A stretch of DNA of 64,000 bases, from contig JAHJUE010000010.1 in NCBI GenBank assembly GCA_018829205.1, positions 62,001-126,000 of the forward strand, read 5' to 3'. Shown one piece after another: positions 34,731 through 44,821 of the stretch (its first letter is position 1; each line of letters opens with the position of its first letter). The translations under genes and the position numbers were made by a program. The notes under the pieces were generated by a model. That model did not search any database and was not told the DNA's origin. It saw only the letters and a list, made by a program, of their open reading frames with translations. The stretch comes from Bacteroidota bacterium (GTDB lineage Bacteria > Bacteroidota > Ignavibacteria > Ignavibacteriales > Melioribacteraceae).

Positions 34731-36317
34731 TTATTTAATATCATTATCCTGATAAAAATTAATATCCAATATTTTCAACCGGTTTTTATGAAGATTCAGT
34801 CTTTGACTGTAATTTTCCCATTGCCTCAGATGCTGTTTCGACCAGCCTATTTCTGCCGCGCCAATTAATCTGGGGAATGCCATGTATTCAATATCATTCA
34901 TTGTTTTAACTGTTTCAGTCCATAACGGCGCTTCAACTCCTAAAATATTTTCATCGGTAACGCCGTCAATTTCAGTAGAAGGATCCCAATCGTAGGATTT
35001 TTTTATATCTATATAACCCGCCCAAAATAATCCGATCGGAGTTGAGGGATTATATTTCATGTCCAAATAAATTCTAGTTGAAGGAGACATGATAATTTGA
35101 ACCTTTTTTTGAGAAGCCTTAACCGCATTGCTTTTTGTTGCCCAAAATTGGGCGATTGATAAATTTGAAATATCTGCGTTTACTATTTCATCCCAGCCTA
35201 TAATTTTTTTGCCGTTTGATTTTACAATTTCTTCCACCCTATTTATAAATTTTATATAGTCTTCTTCTTTAGTAGATTTCGCCTCATCTCCGCCAATATG
35301 AATATAAGGTCCTTTTGTTATTTGAGCCAGTTCACCAATAACGTCATTAATAAATTCATAAGTAATTTCTTTTTCTACACAAAGACTCGAAAATCCCACC
35401 TTAATACCTGTAAATAATTCGGGAGCTATTCCGTCGCAATTTAATTCTGGATAAGAGGCAAGCGCCGCGTTTGTATGTCCGGGCATATCAATTTCCGGGA
35501 TAACCGTTATGTATCTTTCGAAGGCATAATCTATTATTTCTTTATAATCATCCTGTGTAAAAAATCCGCCGGGATCACCGTCAACTGCAGTTGACGCTCC
35601 GTGTGCAGTTAAATTTGGCCATGATTTAATTTCAATACGCCAGCCCTGATCATCGGTAAGGTGCAGGTGAAGTCGGTTAATTTTATAAAGTGCGAGCATA
35701 TCAATATAATGTTTAACATCTTCAACAGGGAAAAAATGACGAGCAACATCCAGCATTGCCCCGCGCCATTCGTAACGGGGATAGTCTTTTATTGAAACGG
35801 TTCTAACGCGCCATTCGATATTCTTTATTGTATTACTTTCAATTTCATCCGGCAGCAGCTGTCTAAGTGTTTGAACACCGTAAAATATTCCGTTTGTTTT
35901 TGCTGCTTCAATAATTATGTTTTTTTGAGTAACGGTAAGTTTATAGCCTTCAGTGCCGAGAGTTTCATCTTCAACAATTCTTAAATATATATTACCGTCT
36001 TCACTTAAATTTCCTGAATCAAACACGCTTAAATCAAAGCCGGTGGGCGTATTTATTTTTCCGGCAATGTATTGGCCTATTCTTCTTAACTCATCATTAT
36101 CTTTATCAACATAAATATTTGTATTATTTGTTAACCGGAAATAATTGTTAACTGCCCGGTCATAAATAACCTCGGATGGAATAGGTATTATTGATATTAC
36201 TTCCGGCGATTCTTTTACCGCGATTTTCTTTGTAACGCATGAAACCGCTATAAGCATTATCATTGAAACAAAGAATATTCTATAAAAGTATTTTTCCGTT
36301 TTTGAAATGCTAGACAA
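34731..36317 (-). CDS. GH20 beta-N-acetylhexosaminidase, probable lipoprotein
   Basis: Removes terminal GlcNAc/GalNAc from glycans such as chitin oligomers or peptidoglycan fragments. 528 residues, start TTG at 36317. A signal sequence ends in the lipobox LIAVSC with lipid-attached C27. The GH20 beta/alpha barrel (about 175-500) contains RGAMLDVARHFFP, HLHLTDDQGWR, PEIDMPGH and the catalytic pair D344-E345 in HIGGDEAK. An N-terminal GH20b domain precedes it. No obvious link to the flagellar genes; a nutrient or cell-wall turnover role is most likely. Confidence 0.94.
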   Translation of the reverse strand: MSSISKTEKYFYRIFFVSMIMLIAVSCVTKKIAVKESPEVISIIPIPSEVIYDRAVNNYFRLTNNTNIYVDKDNDELRRIGQYIAGKINTPTGFDLSVFDSGNLSEDGNIYLRIVEDETLGTEGYKLTVTQKNIIIEAAKTNGIFYGVQTLRQLLPDEIESNTIKNIEWRVRTVSIKDYPRYEWRGAMLDVARHFFPVEDVKHYIDMLALYKINRLHLHLTDDQGWRIEIKSWPNLTAHGASTAVDGDPGGFFTQDDYKEIIDYAFERYITVIPEIDMPGHTNAALASYPELNCDGIAPELFTGIKVGFSSLCVEKEITYEFINDVIGELAQITKGPYIHIGGDEAKSTKEEDYIKFINRVEEIVKSNGKKIIGWDEIVNADISNLSIAQFWATKSNAVKASQKKVQIIMSPSTRIYLDMKYNPSTPIGLFWAGYIDIKKSYDWDPSTEIDGVTDENILGVEAPLWTETVKTMNDIEYMAFPRLIGAAEIGWSKQHLRQWENYSQRLNLHKNRLKILDINFYQDNDIK

Positions 36318-36458
36318 TTTATTTACCCCGATTTTTTATGTATTAAAATAAATATTATTGACTAAGAATACTATTATAGAATTTAGGCAATTAAATAATT
36401 TTATAACCGGCGACGCTCTTTTTAATTCTTTATCAAATTATAAATAAGTAAGACAGGG

Positions 36459-38243
36459 TTATATTTTATCAATAATTTTTATTAATTCTTTCGCAGTGTC
36501 TGTCCATGTAAACTTCTTCATAAACTCACCCGCGTTTTTGCCTATTTGTCTTATCGCGGACCGGTTATGATAAGCATATTCGAGTTTCGAGATTATTTCT
36601 TCAAGAGAAGGCTCTTCCCAATCGGCCCAGAGATTATTGTTAAAATATATTTTATCTTCTGCCATTTCGGTAAGCATTAAAGAATTGTTTTGAGTGAGGA
36701 TATCTTTATGTCCTGTATTGTAAGATGCTATTACAGGTTTTGCGCATGCCATATATTCCATTAATACAAGGTTTGTTCCGCCTTCGCATCTATTAGGGAA
36801 TAACCCTATATCCGTTTGCGAATAAAAATTTCTTAATTCTTTGTTATTAATTAATTCATACGTAAAAATTCTGTTTTTGTCCAAACCGTTTAATGAATAA
36901 AGGTTGTTCATTACTTCCAGATAATTATCGCTATTCCTTTCATATTTTATGTAGGTTGAGCGGCTCATTAAGTCCATTGTTTTCGGCCACATATTATACC
37001 AGGCATTAACTAAAATCACGTTATTGTATTTTTCCTGCATAATTTTAACGGCTTTTAAGACAAGGTCCTGCCCTTTTCTAAGTTCAAACTTACCGCCTGA
37101 AAATATTATAAAGAAATCTTCATTTAATTTTTCCTCTACCGGATAAAACACTTCAGGGTCAATTCCTTGAATCAATACTCCGGCGTTAGATATGCCTTTT
37201 TCTATCATCTTCTCTTTATTCCATGATGATCCGCCTAATACCATTTCATATTTTTTAGAGTTTACAACCGATAAGTCATTTAACTCGTTTTCAAAAAAAG
37301 TATAACCCACATTTTTAGCGCCTCTTAATTTTGAAAGGGTATCAAATTCAAGTCCAGTCAGAGCATGAAAAACTAATCCTTCAACCTTTGAGTCAACTTG
37401 TCCTTTCTCATGAAAATTCCAAATTTCCGAATTAGGACGCAGTTTAGGGACTTCATTATTTAAGTATTTGCTGCATACTCCCCATCCAAAATTTTCGCCG
37501 GCAGATAACGCCAGATACAATCGTAATTCAGATCCTTGATTCTTGATACTTGATACTTGTTCCTTGATACTAGTGAAAATTTTCTTCTTGCAAAATATTC
37601 CCCAATAAGTTTCATGGGCCTGAGGAAGATCAAAACTTAAATTCAAAACAGCATCATAGTTTAATTTCGACTTGTCCAGCAATGAACCCCACATTTCTTT
37701 ATGAAGCACACTGTAGTGGTTGGGATTATTCTCATGCAGACAAGGAGAATTACTGCTGGGCACCTCAATGTAAATAATACCGTCATCTTTTAATACACGG
37801 TAATATTCGCTAAGAGTAAACAGGGGGAAAATACTGTGTTCAAGCACATGACGCGCCCATATTACATCAAAGTATTTGTCGGGAAAATCTAAAAAAGACT
37901 GATCCATTTTATAAGTTTCAAAACCTTTTTCCCTGCATACGATTAAATCTTCATCATTAAGTGTAATGCCGACGGGATTAAAACCTTTTGATTTTGCCGC
38001 TTCAAGAAAAGGCCCTTGTCCGCATCCGATGTCCAGAATTCTGCTGTTTGCCTTAGGTTTGTAATCATCAATTAATTTTTGGAACATTTGAACGGTAATA
38101 TTATTATGCCAAAATGAAATTTCTTCCGGATAAGTTTCACCCTCAATTCTTTTTAGAAATTCCTTTAGCCGTTTCATTCCTTCTTCAACGGAAACATTAT
38201 ATTTTTCGTATTCATGTCGAGTTAGTTTATTTGATTTATCCAT
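36459..38243 (-). CDS. Methyltransferase-GT4 glycosyltransferase fusion
   Basis: About 594 residues. The N-terminal half (about 40-225) is a class I SAM methyltransferase with ILDIGCGQGPFLEAA, VIWARHVLEHS and LKDDGIIYIEVPSS. The C-terminal half (about 235-590) is a GT-B, GT4-type domain with FSGGKFELRKGQDLVLKAV, the late motif LFPNRCEGGTNLVLMEYMAC and a helical end. The junction contains a heptad DNA repeat (37534-37568). The frame opens at TTG 38252, but ATG 38243 is preferred. Last gene of the five-gene glycan operon. Confidence 0.88.
   Translation of the reverse strand: MDKSNKLTRHEYEKYNVSVEEGMKRLKEFLKRIEGETYPEEISFWHNNITVQMFQKLIDDYKPKANSRILDIGCGQGPFLEAAKSKGFNPVGITLNDEDLIVCREKGFETYKMDQSFLDFPDKYFDVIWARHVLEHSIFPLFTLSEYYRVLKDDGIIYIEVPSSNSPCLHENNPNHYSVLHKEMWGSLLDKSKLNYDAVLNLSFDLPQAHETYWGIFCKKKIFTSIKEQVSSIKNQGSELRLYLALSAGENFGWGVCSKYLNNEVPKLRPNSEIWNFHEKGQVDSKVEGLVFHALTGLEFDTLSKLRGAKNVGYTFFENELNDLSVVNSKKYEMVLGGSSWNKEKMIEKGISNAGVLIQGIDPEVFYPVEEKLNEDFFIIFSGGKFELRKGQDLVLKAVKIMQEKYNNVILVNAWYNMWPKTMDLMSRSTYIKYERNSDNYLEVMNNLYSLNGLDKNRIFTYELINNKELRNFYSQTDIGLFPNRCEGGTNLVLMEYMACAKPVIASYNTGHKDILTQNNSLMLTEMAEDKIYFNNNLWADWEEPSLEEIISKLEYAYHNRSAIRQIGKNAGEFMKKFTWTDTAKELIKIIDKI
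37534..37568. repeat. Five imperfect 7-bp repeats (TTGATAC family) inside the fused glycosyltransferase gene
   Basis: Plus strand units: CCTTGAT, TCTTGAT, ACTTGAT, ACTTGTT, CCTTGAT. It encodes a Ser-Ile-Lys-rich linker between the methyltransferase and GT4 domains. Since 7 is not a multiple of 3, gain or loss of a single unit would shift the frame. Confidence 0.75.
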
Positions 38244-38248
38244 TTGTC

Positions 38249-41170
38249 TCAAATCTCTTTTTCCAAATCATTAATAACATTATCTATTACACTTTCCCAT
38301 CTTCCTCTGCGACTCTGTCTGAACAATTTCATTGATTTATACCATGGCGTAAAAGATGAATTTAATCCCCAACGCCAGTCGGCAATAAAAGGAAGCATCG
38401 TATATACTTTTTTGCCCATTGCTCCGGAAAGATGCGCAATGGAAGTATCGATTGTTATTACCAAATCAAGATTATTTATTATCGCTGCCGTATCTTCAAA
38501 GTTTTCTATTTCATCTGAAAAATCAAAAATATTAAATCGTTCTGTATATTGCTTTAATTTTTTAGATTCCCCGTCAACCTGTAAACTGTAAAAATCAACA
38601 TTACTCAAATTAAATAACGGGATAAAATCAGTTAAACTTAAGTGACGTTTTCTATTAATGGAAGGATATTGATTGCCGCTCCATACAAACCCGACTTTGT
38701 AATTTTTTGTTTCACCAATTTTATTTTTCCACTTTTCATTTATTTCAGTACTTACATTTAAATTGGAAGAATATGGCGGAATTGAATCAAGACTGGTATT
38801 AAAAATTTCAGGCAGATTTTGAAGAGGAATATGCAGATCATAATTTTCCGTAATATTCAAACCGGGATTTGTTTTTACAATTTTATCAAACCCTTTTATA
38901 TTTTTCAACAAGTTAAAAAGTGCAGGCTGACATTCAAATATTATTTCGCCGCCGCGTTCTTTTACAAACGGTAAATATCGTATAAACTGAATTACATCAC
39001 CAAAACCCTGGTCAGGGTATATATATAATATTTTTCCTCTAAAATTATCGCCATTCCATTTGGGTTTATTAAAATGTCTGATTGTTCTATTGCCGGTTTT
39101 GAATGCCCAATAATTATAATCTTTCCAAGTATTCTGATAGTTACCCTTCAACAGATTCAGCAATGCCAAATTAAAATGTGCATCCGCAAAATTGGGATTA
39201 TGTATAATTGAACTATTATAACATTCAGTGGCTTTTTCAATCTCGCCAACTTCCTGAAAAGCGTATGCAAGGTTAAAATATGATTTATAGTTATCCCGGT
39301 TTAAGCTAACTGCCTTTTCAAGAAATTGAATTGACTCTTCAAATCGTTCATGTTCAAAATAAATTACACCCAGATTGCTCAAAGCATCTGAAAAATCAGG
39401 CTGCATATTTATTGTTTTAATGAAGTATTCCTCGGCTTTTGCGAAATTTTTTGTTTTCGCGAAAAGTATTCCTAAATAATTAAATGCCTTAAAAGGGTTT
39501 TGATCGTTTAACAAAACAATTTCTATTTGTTTTAATGCCTTATCGAACTCGTTATTGTTAATAAAGATTTCTATCGAATTATAGATTTCATTAATATCAG
39601 CTTTATCCTTATTAACTAAATCTGCGTCAAGCATTGGTTCAATTTTCTTGTTAAGGTGCAATTCAATATTCCGAAATACTTCTGTCCAATCATCTTTATT
39701 TTTTTGCCGGAATAATTTTACAGACTGATACCAGTGAGAATCAATTCCGTTTAACATCCAGCGCCAATCTGGATTATACGGCAGAAGGATCCATGTTTCT
39801 TTTCCCATTGCTCCGGCTAAATGAGCGGTTGAAGTATCAACAGAAACTATTAAATCGAGATTTTCAATAAAAGCCGCGGTATCTGAAAAATCTTTTATAT
39901 TATCTGCAAAATCATTTACTCCGTATTTATCAATTATTTGCCTTTCTTTTTTATTAGGATTAATCTGCAGACTGTAAAGCGCCGTGTTATTGCCGCGAAG
40001 TTTATTAATTAAAAGCTCAGGATCAACCGACCTGTATTTATCATTCTGATGAATAGGATTTCCCGACCATACAATTCCAATTTTAATTTTTCCCGTACTA
40101 TTTATTTTTTCTTTCCAGTAACCGGATTTTGTATTTTCAGCTTTTAGATAGGGAGTATTGTTAATAATATCTAAAACAATTCCCAATTTATAAGGCAGAC
40201 TCATAATTGAAACATAATAATCGTAATCATACTTTTTATACTCAGAAGATCCGCGGATTATATTATGATCTATATAATCAATTGAATCAAAGAGCGGTTT
40301 CAATTCTTTTCTGCATTCAACAGTTATGCATGCCGCATTTAATTGTTTTATAAACCGCAGAAACTGAATTGCGTCGCCGAATCCCTGTTCGCAATAAATC
40401 AGCAAATTTTTATTTGACAAATCTTCCCCTTTCCACTCAGGGAAAGGAAATTCTCTTATAAATTCTTTTTTCTTTAAGCGCCATTCATATTCATTAAAAC
40501 CGTTTAAGTAATCTCCCTGCTGCAGCAGTAAAAGCGACTTATTCCAGTGAGCCTGTATATTTTCTTGGTTTATCTTTATAGCTCTATCATAATGATTAAG
40601 CGCCAGCGATTTCAAATTTAAGGCTTCTTCAACCACGCCAAGATTATAAACAGCATCATCAAAATCCGGATTAATAAAGAGAGCTTTTTCGTAAGCATCT
40701 TTTGCTTTGCCATATTCATCAATTTCGCGATAGCAATTACCCAGGTTGTAGTAGCATAAATAACAATCAGGATTTAAGTTTATACTTTGCTGAAAAGCAT
40801 CAACCGCTTCTTCATATTCCTTCATTTCGCAAAGCAGAATTCCATAATTATAGAATATTTTGAACAGTGAAGAATCGAGAGAAATTGATTTCTTATAATT
40901 AATTTTTGATTCTTCAAATTTATATTGTCTTTTTTGAGACAAAGCCAGCGATGAATAGAATTCAGGTTCATTAAACGCGTTTGCGAGGATCTGTAATATT
41001 TTTTCTGCTTCGTAAAATTTTTTCTCAGTCGCAAAGGTATCAACAATTACAAGCAGATCGTATAATAAATTATTCCCGGGGTTTTCAAGAAGCGCGGCAA
41101 CTTCAGGTTCATTAGTACATGACCTAAGATCATTTAAGAATTCTTCATATGTTAATTCGGCGTTATTCAT
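38249..41170 (-). CDS. Protein with two TPR + GT9-like glycosyltransferase modules
   Basis: 973 residues with the same module as the 1702-residue protein, present twice: TPR about 40-240, GT about 250-510, TPR about 520-690, GT about 700-970. GT motifs: IYCEQGFGDAIQFLRFI and YPDQGFGDVIQFIRYL; KIGIVWSGNP and KVGFVWSGNQ; SVDTSTAHLAGAMGKET and TIDTSIAHLSGAMGKKV, each followed by DWRW and W(Y/F). The paired modules suggest repeated addition of sugars, or binding of several acceptors through the TPRs. It starts 3 bp after the GT2-TPR gene. Confidence 0.87.
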   Translation of the reverse strand: MNNAELTYEEFLNDLRSCTNEPEVAALLENPGNNLLYDLLVIVDTFATEKKFYEAEKILQILANAFNEPEFYSSLALSQKRQYKFEESKINYKKSISLDSSLFKIFYNYGILLCEMKEYEEAVDAFQQSINLNPDCYLCYYNLGNCYREIDEYGKAKDAYEKALFINPDFDDAVYNLGVVEEALNLKSLALNHYDRAIKINQENIQAHWNKSLLLLQQGDYLNGFNEYEWRLKKKEFIREFPFPEWKGEDLSNKNLLIYCEQGFGDAIQFLRFIKQLNAACITVECRKELKPLFDSIDYIDHNIIRGSSEYKKYDYDYYVSIMSLPYKLGIVLDIINNTPYLKAENTKSGYWKEKINSTGKIKIGIVWSGNPIHQNDKYRSVDPELLINKLRGNNTALYSLQINPNKKERQIIDKYGVNDFADNIKDFSDTAAFIENLDLIVSVDTSTAHLAGAMGKETWILLPYNPDWRWMLNGIDSHWYQSVKLFRQKNKDDWTEVFRNIELHLNKKIEPMLDADLVNKDKADINEIYNSIEIFINNNEFDKALKQIEIVLLNDQNPFKAFNYLGILFAKTKNFAKAEEYFIKTINMQPDFSDALSNLGVIYFEHERFEESIQFLEKAVSLNRDNYKSYFNLAYAFQEVGEIEKATECYNSSIIHNPNFADAHFNLALLNLLKGNYQNTWKDYNYWAFKTGNRTIRHFNKPKWNGDNFRGKILYIYPDQGFGDVIQFIRYLPFVKERGGEIIFECQPALFNLLKNIKGFDKIVKTNPGLNITENYDLHIPLQNLPEIFNTSLDSIPPYSSNLNVSTEINEKWKNKIGETKNYKVGFVWSGNQYPSINRKRHLSLTDFIPLFNLSNVDFYSLQVDGESKKLKQYTERFNIFDFSDEIENFEDTAAIINNLDLVITIDTSIAHLSGAMGKKVYTMLPFIADWRWGLNSSFTPWYKSMKLFRQSRRGRWESVIDNVINDLEKEI

Positions 41171-41172
41171 TA

Positions 41173-42690
41173 TTAATTTGCGACGGTATTAATTTTGGCT
41201 TTAATGTTTTGAAGTTTCTCCAGTATGGCTTTATTATCCTTAAATAAATCCTGCGCCGCTTCGATAAACATTAAAAGTTTGTCAATTAAGTTCAGCTCGG
41301 CGCTTAAAGTTATTAAAGAAAATAAAAGCGCCTGGTCATTATTGCTTATTATAAATGACTTTTCAAAATTATTAAAGGCGTTATTTTTTTCTCCAATTTC
41401 CAGGTACGAATTTCCGAGCATGTTTAAAATTCTGATATCATCCGGATACTTCGCTTTTATTTGTTCCAGAATCTTAATCCGGGTAATAATATTTTCATAA
41501 TTATTTAAGGAGAAAACAAATGCCGGCACAAACTCAATAGTTAAAACTTTTTCAGCAAGTTCTACAATTTCATTCTCGATAGAATAATTATTAAAAACTG
41601 AATTAAACAATAATAGTAATTTATTTCTGCTTGATTCGTTATGTTCGTTTTTATGCAATCTGTAATAGTCGTTAAACAGGGAAACATTGCAGCTTAACAT
41701 TGCGACATTTAATACATGATTAAGCAGATCTTCATTTTTTATTTTGATTTCAAAATCGTTTGAATGATTTCCAATTATTTGTGAATTAAATTCGAATGCA
41801 TTTCGAGCATATTTTTCGGCTAAAATAAAATTATTTTTTCTTAAATATACATTTGAAGCAATAACATTAAGTAGCGGCTGTTTGGGGGATATATTTAATC
41901 CTTCATTTAAGTATTCAATTGATTTATCAAGATCATTTTTAACATTTGATTCTATTGCCGCCAAATATCTGTAGCAATGAGCAAGCTGACTAATTTTTAG
42001 ATTTTTGTTTTTAGCCGCGAAAATAAAATACGGTTCCGATTTCAGCAGTTCCCCCATTACAACGTATGTTTGTCCAATTTGAAACGCATTATAACTTGAA
42101 GCTTTAATTTCATAATCTTTTATAAGAAGCTCGAGATTTCTTCGTGCTTTCATTTTTAGTTCTTCTTCGGATACGTCATAGCCAAGATGAATAATTTTTA
42201 TACCGGAATCGTATATTGAAAATCCGTTTTCCAGTAATGAATTCTCAATCTGTTCGTGCGCTTTACCCTCAAATTTTATTTTAGGATGATTCGCAAATAG
42301 GCGGATGTATTTCATAACGTTAGTTCCGCCGCTTGCCTGCGAGGGACTTTCAACTGTGCAATTATAACCTGCAAGTTTATTTATACTTGTCAGATTCAAT
42401 AATTCAACGGCGGATTCTTCCGATAACCTTTCATCAGCGTCAAGATATAAAACATAGCCGCCGCTATTTTCTGTTTTACTTAAAGCATAATTTCTTGCGG
42501 CAGAGAAATCATTTGTCCAATTATAATGAAATATTTTTGCATTGTACTTTTCAGCAATTTTTAATGAATTATCGGTTGAACCTGTGTCAACAATTATGAT
42601 TTCATTAACTATATTTTTCACCGACTCCAGACATCCTGCCAAATATTTTTCTTCATTCTTAATAATCATGCTTAAGGTTATGTTCGGCAC
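41173..42690 (-). CDS. GT2 glycosyltransferase with TPR tail
   Basis: 505 residues, GTG start at 42690. The GT2 domain (about 1-230) has LSMIIKNEEKYLAGCLESV, IIIVDTGSTDNS, FSAARNYAL and the DxD motif in YLDADERLS. Then helical TPR-like repeats (about 240-500) such as PDDIRILNMLGNSYLEIGE. GT2-TPR proteins of this type glycosylate proteins or start glycans in several bacterial systems. It shares an operon with other TPR-glycosyltransferases. Confidence 0.88.
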   Translation of the reverse strand: MPNITLSMIIKNEEKYLAGCLESVKNIVNEIIIVDTGSTDNSLKIAEKYNAKIFHYNWTNDFSAARNYALSKTENSGGYVLYLDADERLSEESAVELLNLTSINKLAGYNCTVESPSQASGGTNVMKYIRLFANHPKIKFEGKAHEQIENSLLENGFSIYDSGIKIIHLGYDVSEEELKMKARRNLELLIKDYEIKASSYNAFQIGQTYVVMGELLKSEPYFIFAAKNKNLKISQLAHCYRYLAAIESNVKNDLDKSIEYLNEGLNISPKQPLLNVIASNVYLRKNNFILAEKYARNAFEFNSQIIGNHSNDFEIKIKNEDLLNHVLNVAMLSCNVSLFNDYYRLHKNEHNESSRNKLLLLFNSVFNNYSIENEIVELAEKVLTIEFVPAFVFSLNNYENIITRIKILEQIKAKYPDDIRILNMLGNSYLEIGEKNNAFNNFEKSFIISNNDQALLFSLITLSAELNLIDKLLMFIEAAQDLFKDNKAILEKLQNIKAKINTVAN

Positions 42691-42707
42691 TGTATGTCTC
42701 TATTTTA

Positions 42708-44801
42708 TTAGATAAAATTCTTATTAACTTTTTCTAATCCTTTTTCAGCATACACATTATTCGGATTATTCTTTAATGCCCATTCAAACATTGTTTTTGC
42801 CTCCTGGCTTTTTCCTTCCAGCAAAAATATTTCTGCTAAACCCGCGCATGCCTGAGAAGATTTTGAATCCAAGTTTAAAGCTCTTTCAAAGCAATTTTTT
42901 GCTTCACTCATTTTTTCCAAATTTAAGAAGCTAAATCCTTTAAAATTATTAAGTCTTGTAAGCGACTCAAAATTTTCCTCGCGGTTGAAATTATCTTCTA
43001 TAACTTTTTCCGCCGCATCCAGTTTCTTTATGGCTTCATTAAAATTTTTAGTTTCAAATAAACTGTACGCTTCTTCTATTAAATTTCCTATTTCTTCTGT
43101 TTTTTCCTTTTGTGGACGCGCAAGCAAAGTATTATCGTTTTCAGGTAAGCCGAGTCCTTGATTGACCTTTTTTAATCCTGAAATCGCGAATTGATTTAAC
43201 GGTTCATGGCTAACCGCATATTCAAACATTCTTTTTGCTTCTTCGTCCTTGTTGGATAAGAAGAGAACCTCTCCCAGACCGGCACAAGCCTGCGAAGAGC
43301 TCGGATTAATATTTAACGCTTTTTCATAAGCCTCTTTTGCTTTAGCTATATTGTTTAAGGATAAATACGCGAATCCTCTTAAGTTATAAAGACTGGTTAA
43401 TGCTTTTTGAATCTTTATTTCATCAAGATTTTCCACCAAAAGTTTTTCGGCTTTATCAATTTTGGATAATGTTTCATTAAAATTTTTAGTCTCAAACAAA
43501 TCATAAGCCGATGTAATCAAGGATGAAAATTCTTTTTCCACTTCAGCAGGCAGCCCTAAATAGAGTGAGTTATGATCGGGAGAATAACCCAATATTTCAT
43601 TCATTTTTATTAAACCTAAAATGGCAAAATAATTTTTAGGGTTATTTTTAACCGCCCATTCAAACATAATTTTTGCTTCTTTATCAAGCTGCTGAAAATA
43701 AAATATTTCGCCTAAGCCTGCGCATGCCTGTGAACTCGTTGAATTTGTTTGAAGTGATTTTTCAAACGCTTCTTTTGCTTTATCGTACTCTTCCATTCCC
43801 AAGTAATTAAATCCCATAAAATTATTTAACCCGGAAGAAAGTTCTTTATAATTAAATTCTTTCGAATTTTTAATTACGGCTTCAACTTCAATAACTAGAT
43901 TAAGAGATTCCTCAAATTTCTTTTCCTGCGACAATTCGTATGCTTTATTCAATTTTTCGTCGAGTACTTTATTTAATTTGCCGTCGGTTAAAAATGTATA
44001 TGTGGATTGAAGAGTGGGCAGCCCTAAATCATAATTTACTTCCGCCAAACCCATTCCAGCAAATTGATCTTCGGGATTAATGCTTAATGCAAATTCAAAC
44101 ATTGCTTTTGCGTCCCTAAGCATGTTCTTTGATGCGTATAATTCAGCTAAACCGTTATAAGCCGGTACGCACCGTGAATTAATCTTTAATGCTGATTCAA
44201 AACACTCTTTAGCCTTATCATATTTATCCTGAGCCAGATAAGTATTCCCTTTTAGAATATTTACTTCTTCGTAAAAAAGATTTTCCAGCTCCTTTACCGT
44301 TTCAAGCGATTCGTCGTAGCTGCTGTTCATCATTAATTCATACGCTTCAATAAATAATTCATTCAAATTAACATTCATTTCTTCTTCGGTTAATTCCGAA
44401 TCTTCGATAAAATGGCCTTCCGGAAATCCGAGAATATTATTAATGTTTTTTAATGTTTCAACCGCATGCTCATTATCAGGATCATTTTTTACCGCCCATT
44501 CGAACATTACTTTCGCTTCTTTTTTCATATCCGAAGAATAGAGAACCTTACCTAAACCTAAGCACGCCTCAACAGATTTATTATTTTCCATTAGTGCCTG
44601 TTCAAAAGCCGAGCGGCTTTTATCAAGTTCATTTAGAGCGAGAAACGCGCTCCCTTTTAGTATATAATAATCCTCAACAGTATAGTTTCCCAATTGTTCT
44701 TCCAATGATTTTATTTCTTCAAGCATGGAAATCGATTCGCGATAATTACCCGTGCTGAATAAGTTATAAGCGTTTTCAAAAAGTTGTTCATACTGCAGCA
44801 T
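42708..44801 (-). CDS. TPR protein made of four long internal repeats
   Basis: 697 residues composed of four homologous blocks of about 150-170 residues. Each contains a leading helix pair (AYDLFETKNFNETLSKIDKA-type), TPRs ending in SSQACAGLGE, an EAKRMFEYAV-type helix and a short LGLP linker. No catalytic domain. The frame extends to a TTG at 44813, but GGAGG then lies between that codon and the ATG at 44801, so the ATG is the start. In this operon it may present substrate (such as flagellin) to the glycosyltransferases; this is inference. Confidence 0.88.
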   Translation of the reverse strand: MLQYEQLFENAYNLFSTGNYRESISMLEEIKSLEEQLGNYTVEDYYILKGSAFLALNELDKSRSAFEQALMENNKSVEACLGLGKVLYSSDMKKEAKVMFEWAVKNDPDNEHAVETLKNINNILGFPEGHFIEDSELTEEEMNVNLNELFIEAYELMMNSSYDESLETVKELENLFYEEVNILKGNTYLAQDKYDKAKECFESALKINSRCVPAYNGLAELYASKNMLRDAKAMFEFALSINPEDQFAGMGLAEVNYDLGLPTLQSTYTFLTDGKLNKVLDEKLNKAYELSQEKKFEESLNLVIEVEAVIKNSKEFNYKELSSGLNNFMGFNYLGMEEYDKAKEAFEKSLQTNSTSSQACAGLGEIFYFQQLDKEAKIMFEWAVKNNPKNYFAILGLIKMNEILGYSPDHNSLYLGLPAEVEKEFSSLITSAYDLFETKNFNETLSKIDKAEKLLVENLDEIKIQKALTSLYNLRGFAYLSLNNIAKAKEAYEKALNINPSSSQACAGLGEVLFLSNKDEEAKRMFEYAVSHEPLNQFAISGLKKVNQGLGLPENDNTLLARPQKEKTEEIGNLIEEAYSLFETKNFNEAIKKLDAAEKVIEDNFNREENFESLTRLNNFKGFSFLNLEKMSEAKNCFERALNLDSKSSQACAGLAEIFLLEGKSQEAKTMFEWALKNNPNNVYAEKGLEKVNKNFI

Positions 44802-44821
44802 TTGTTCCTCCAATTAAGACT

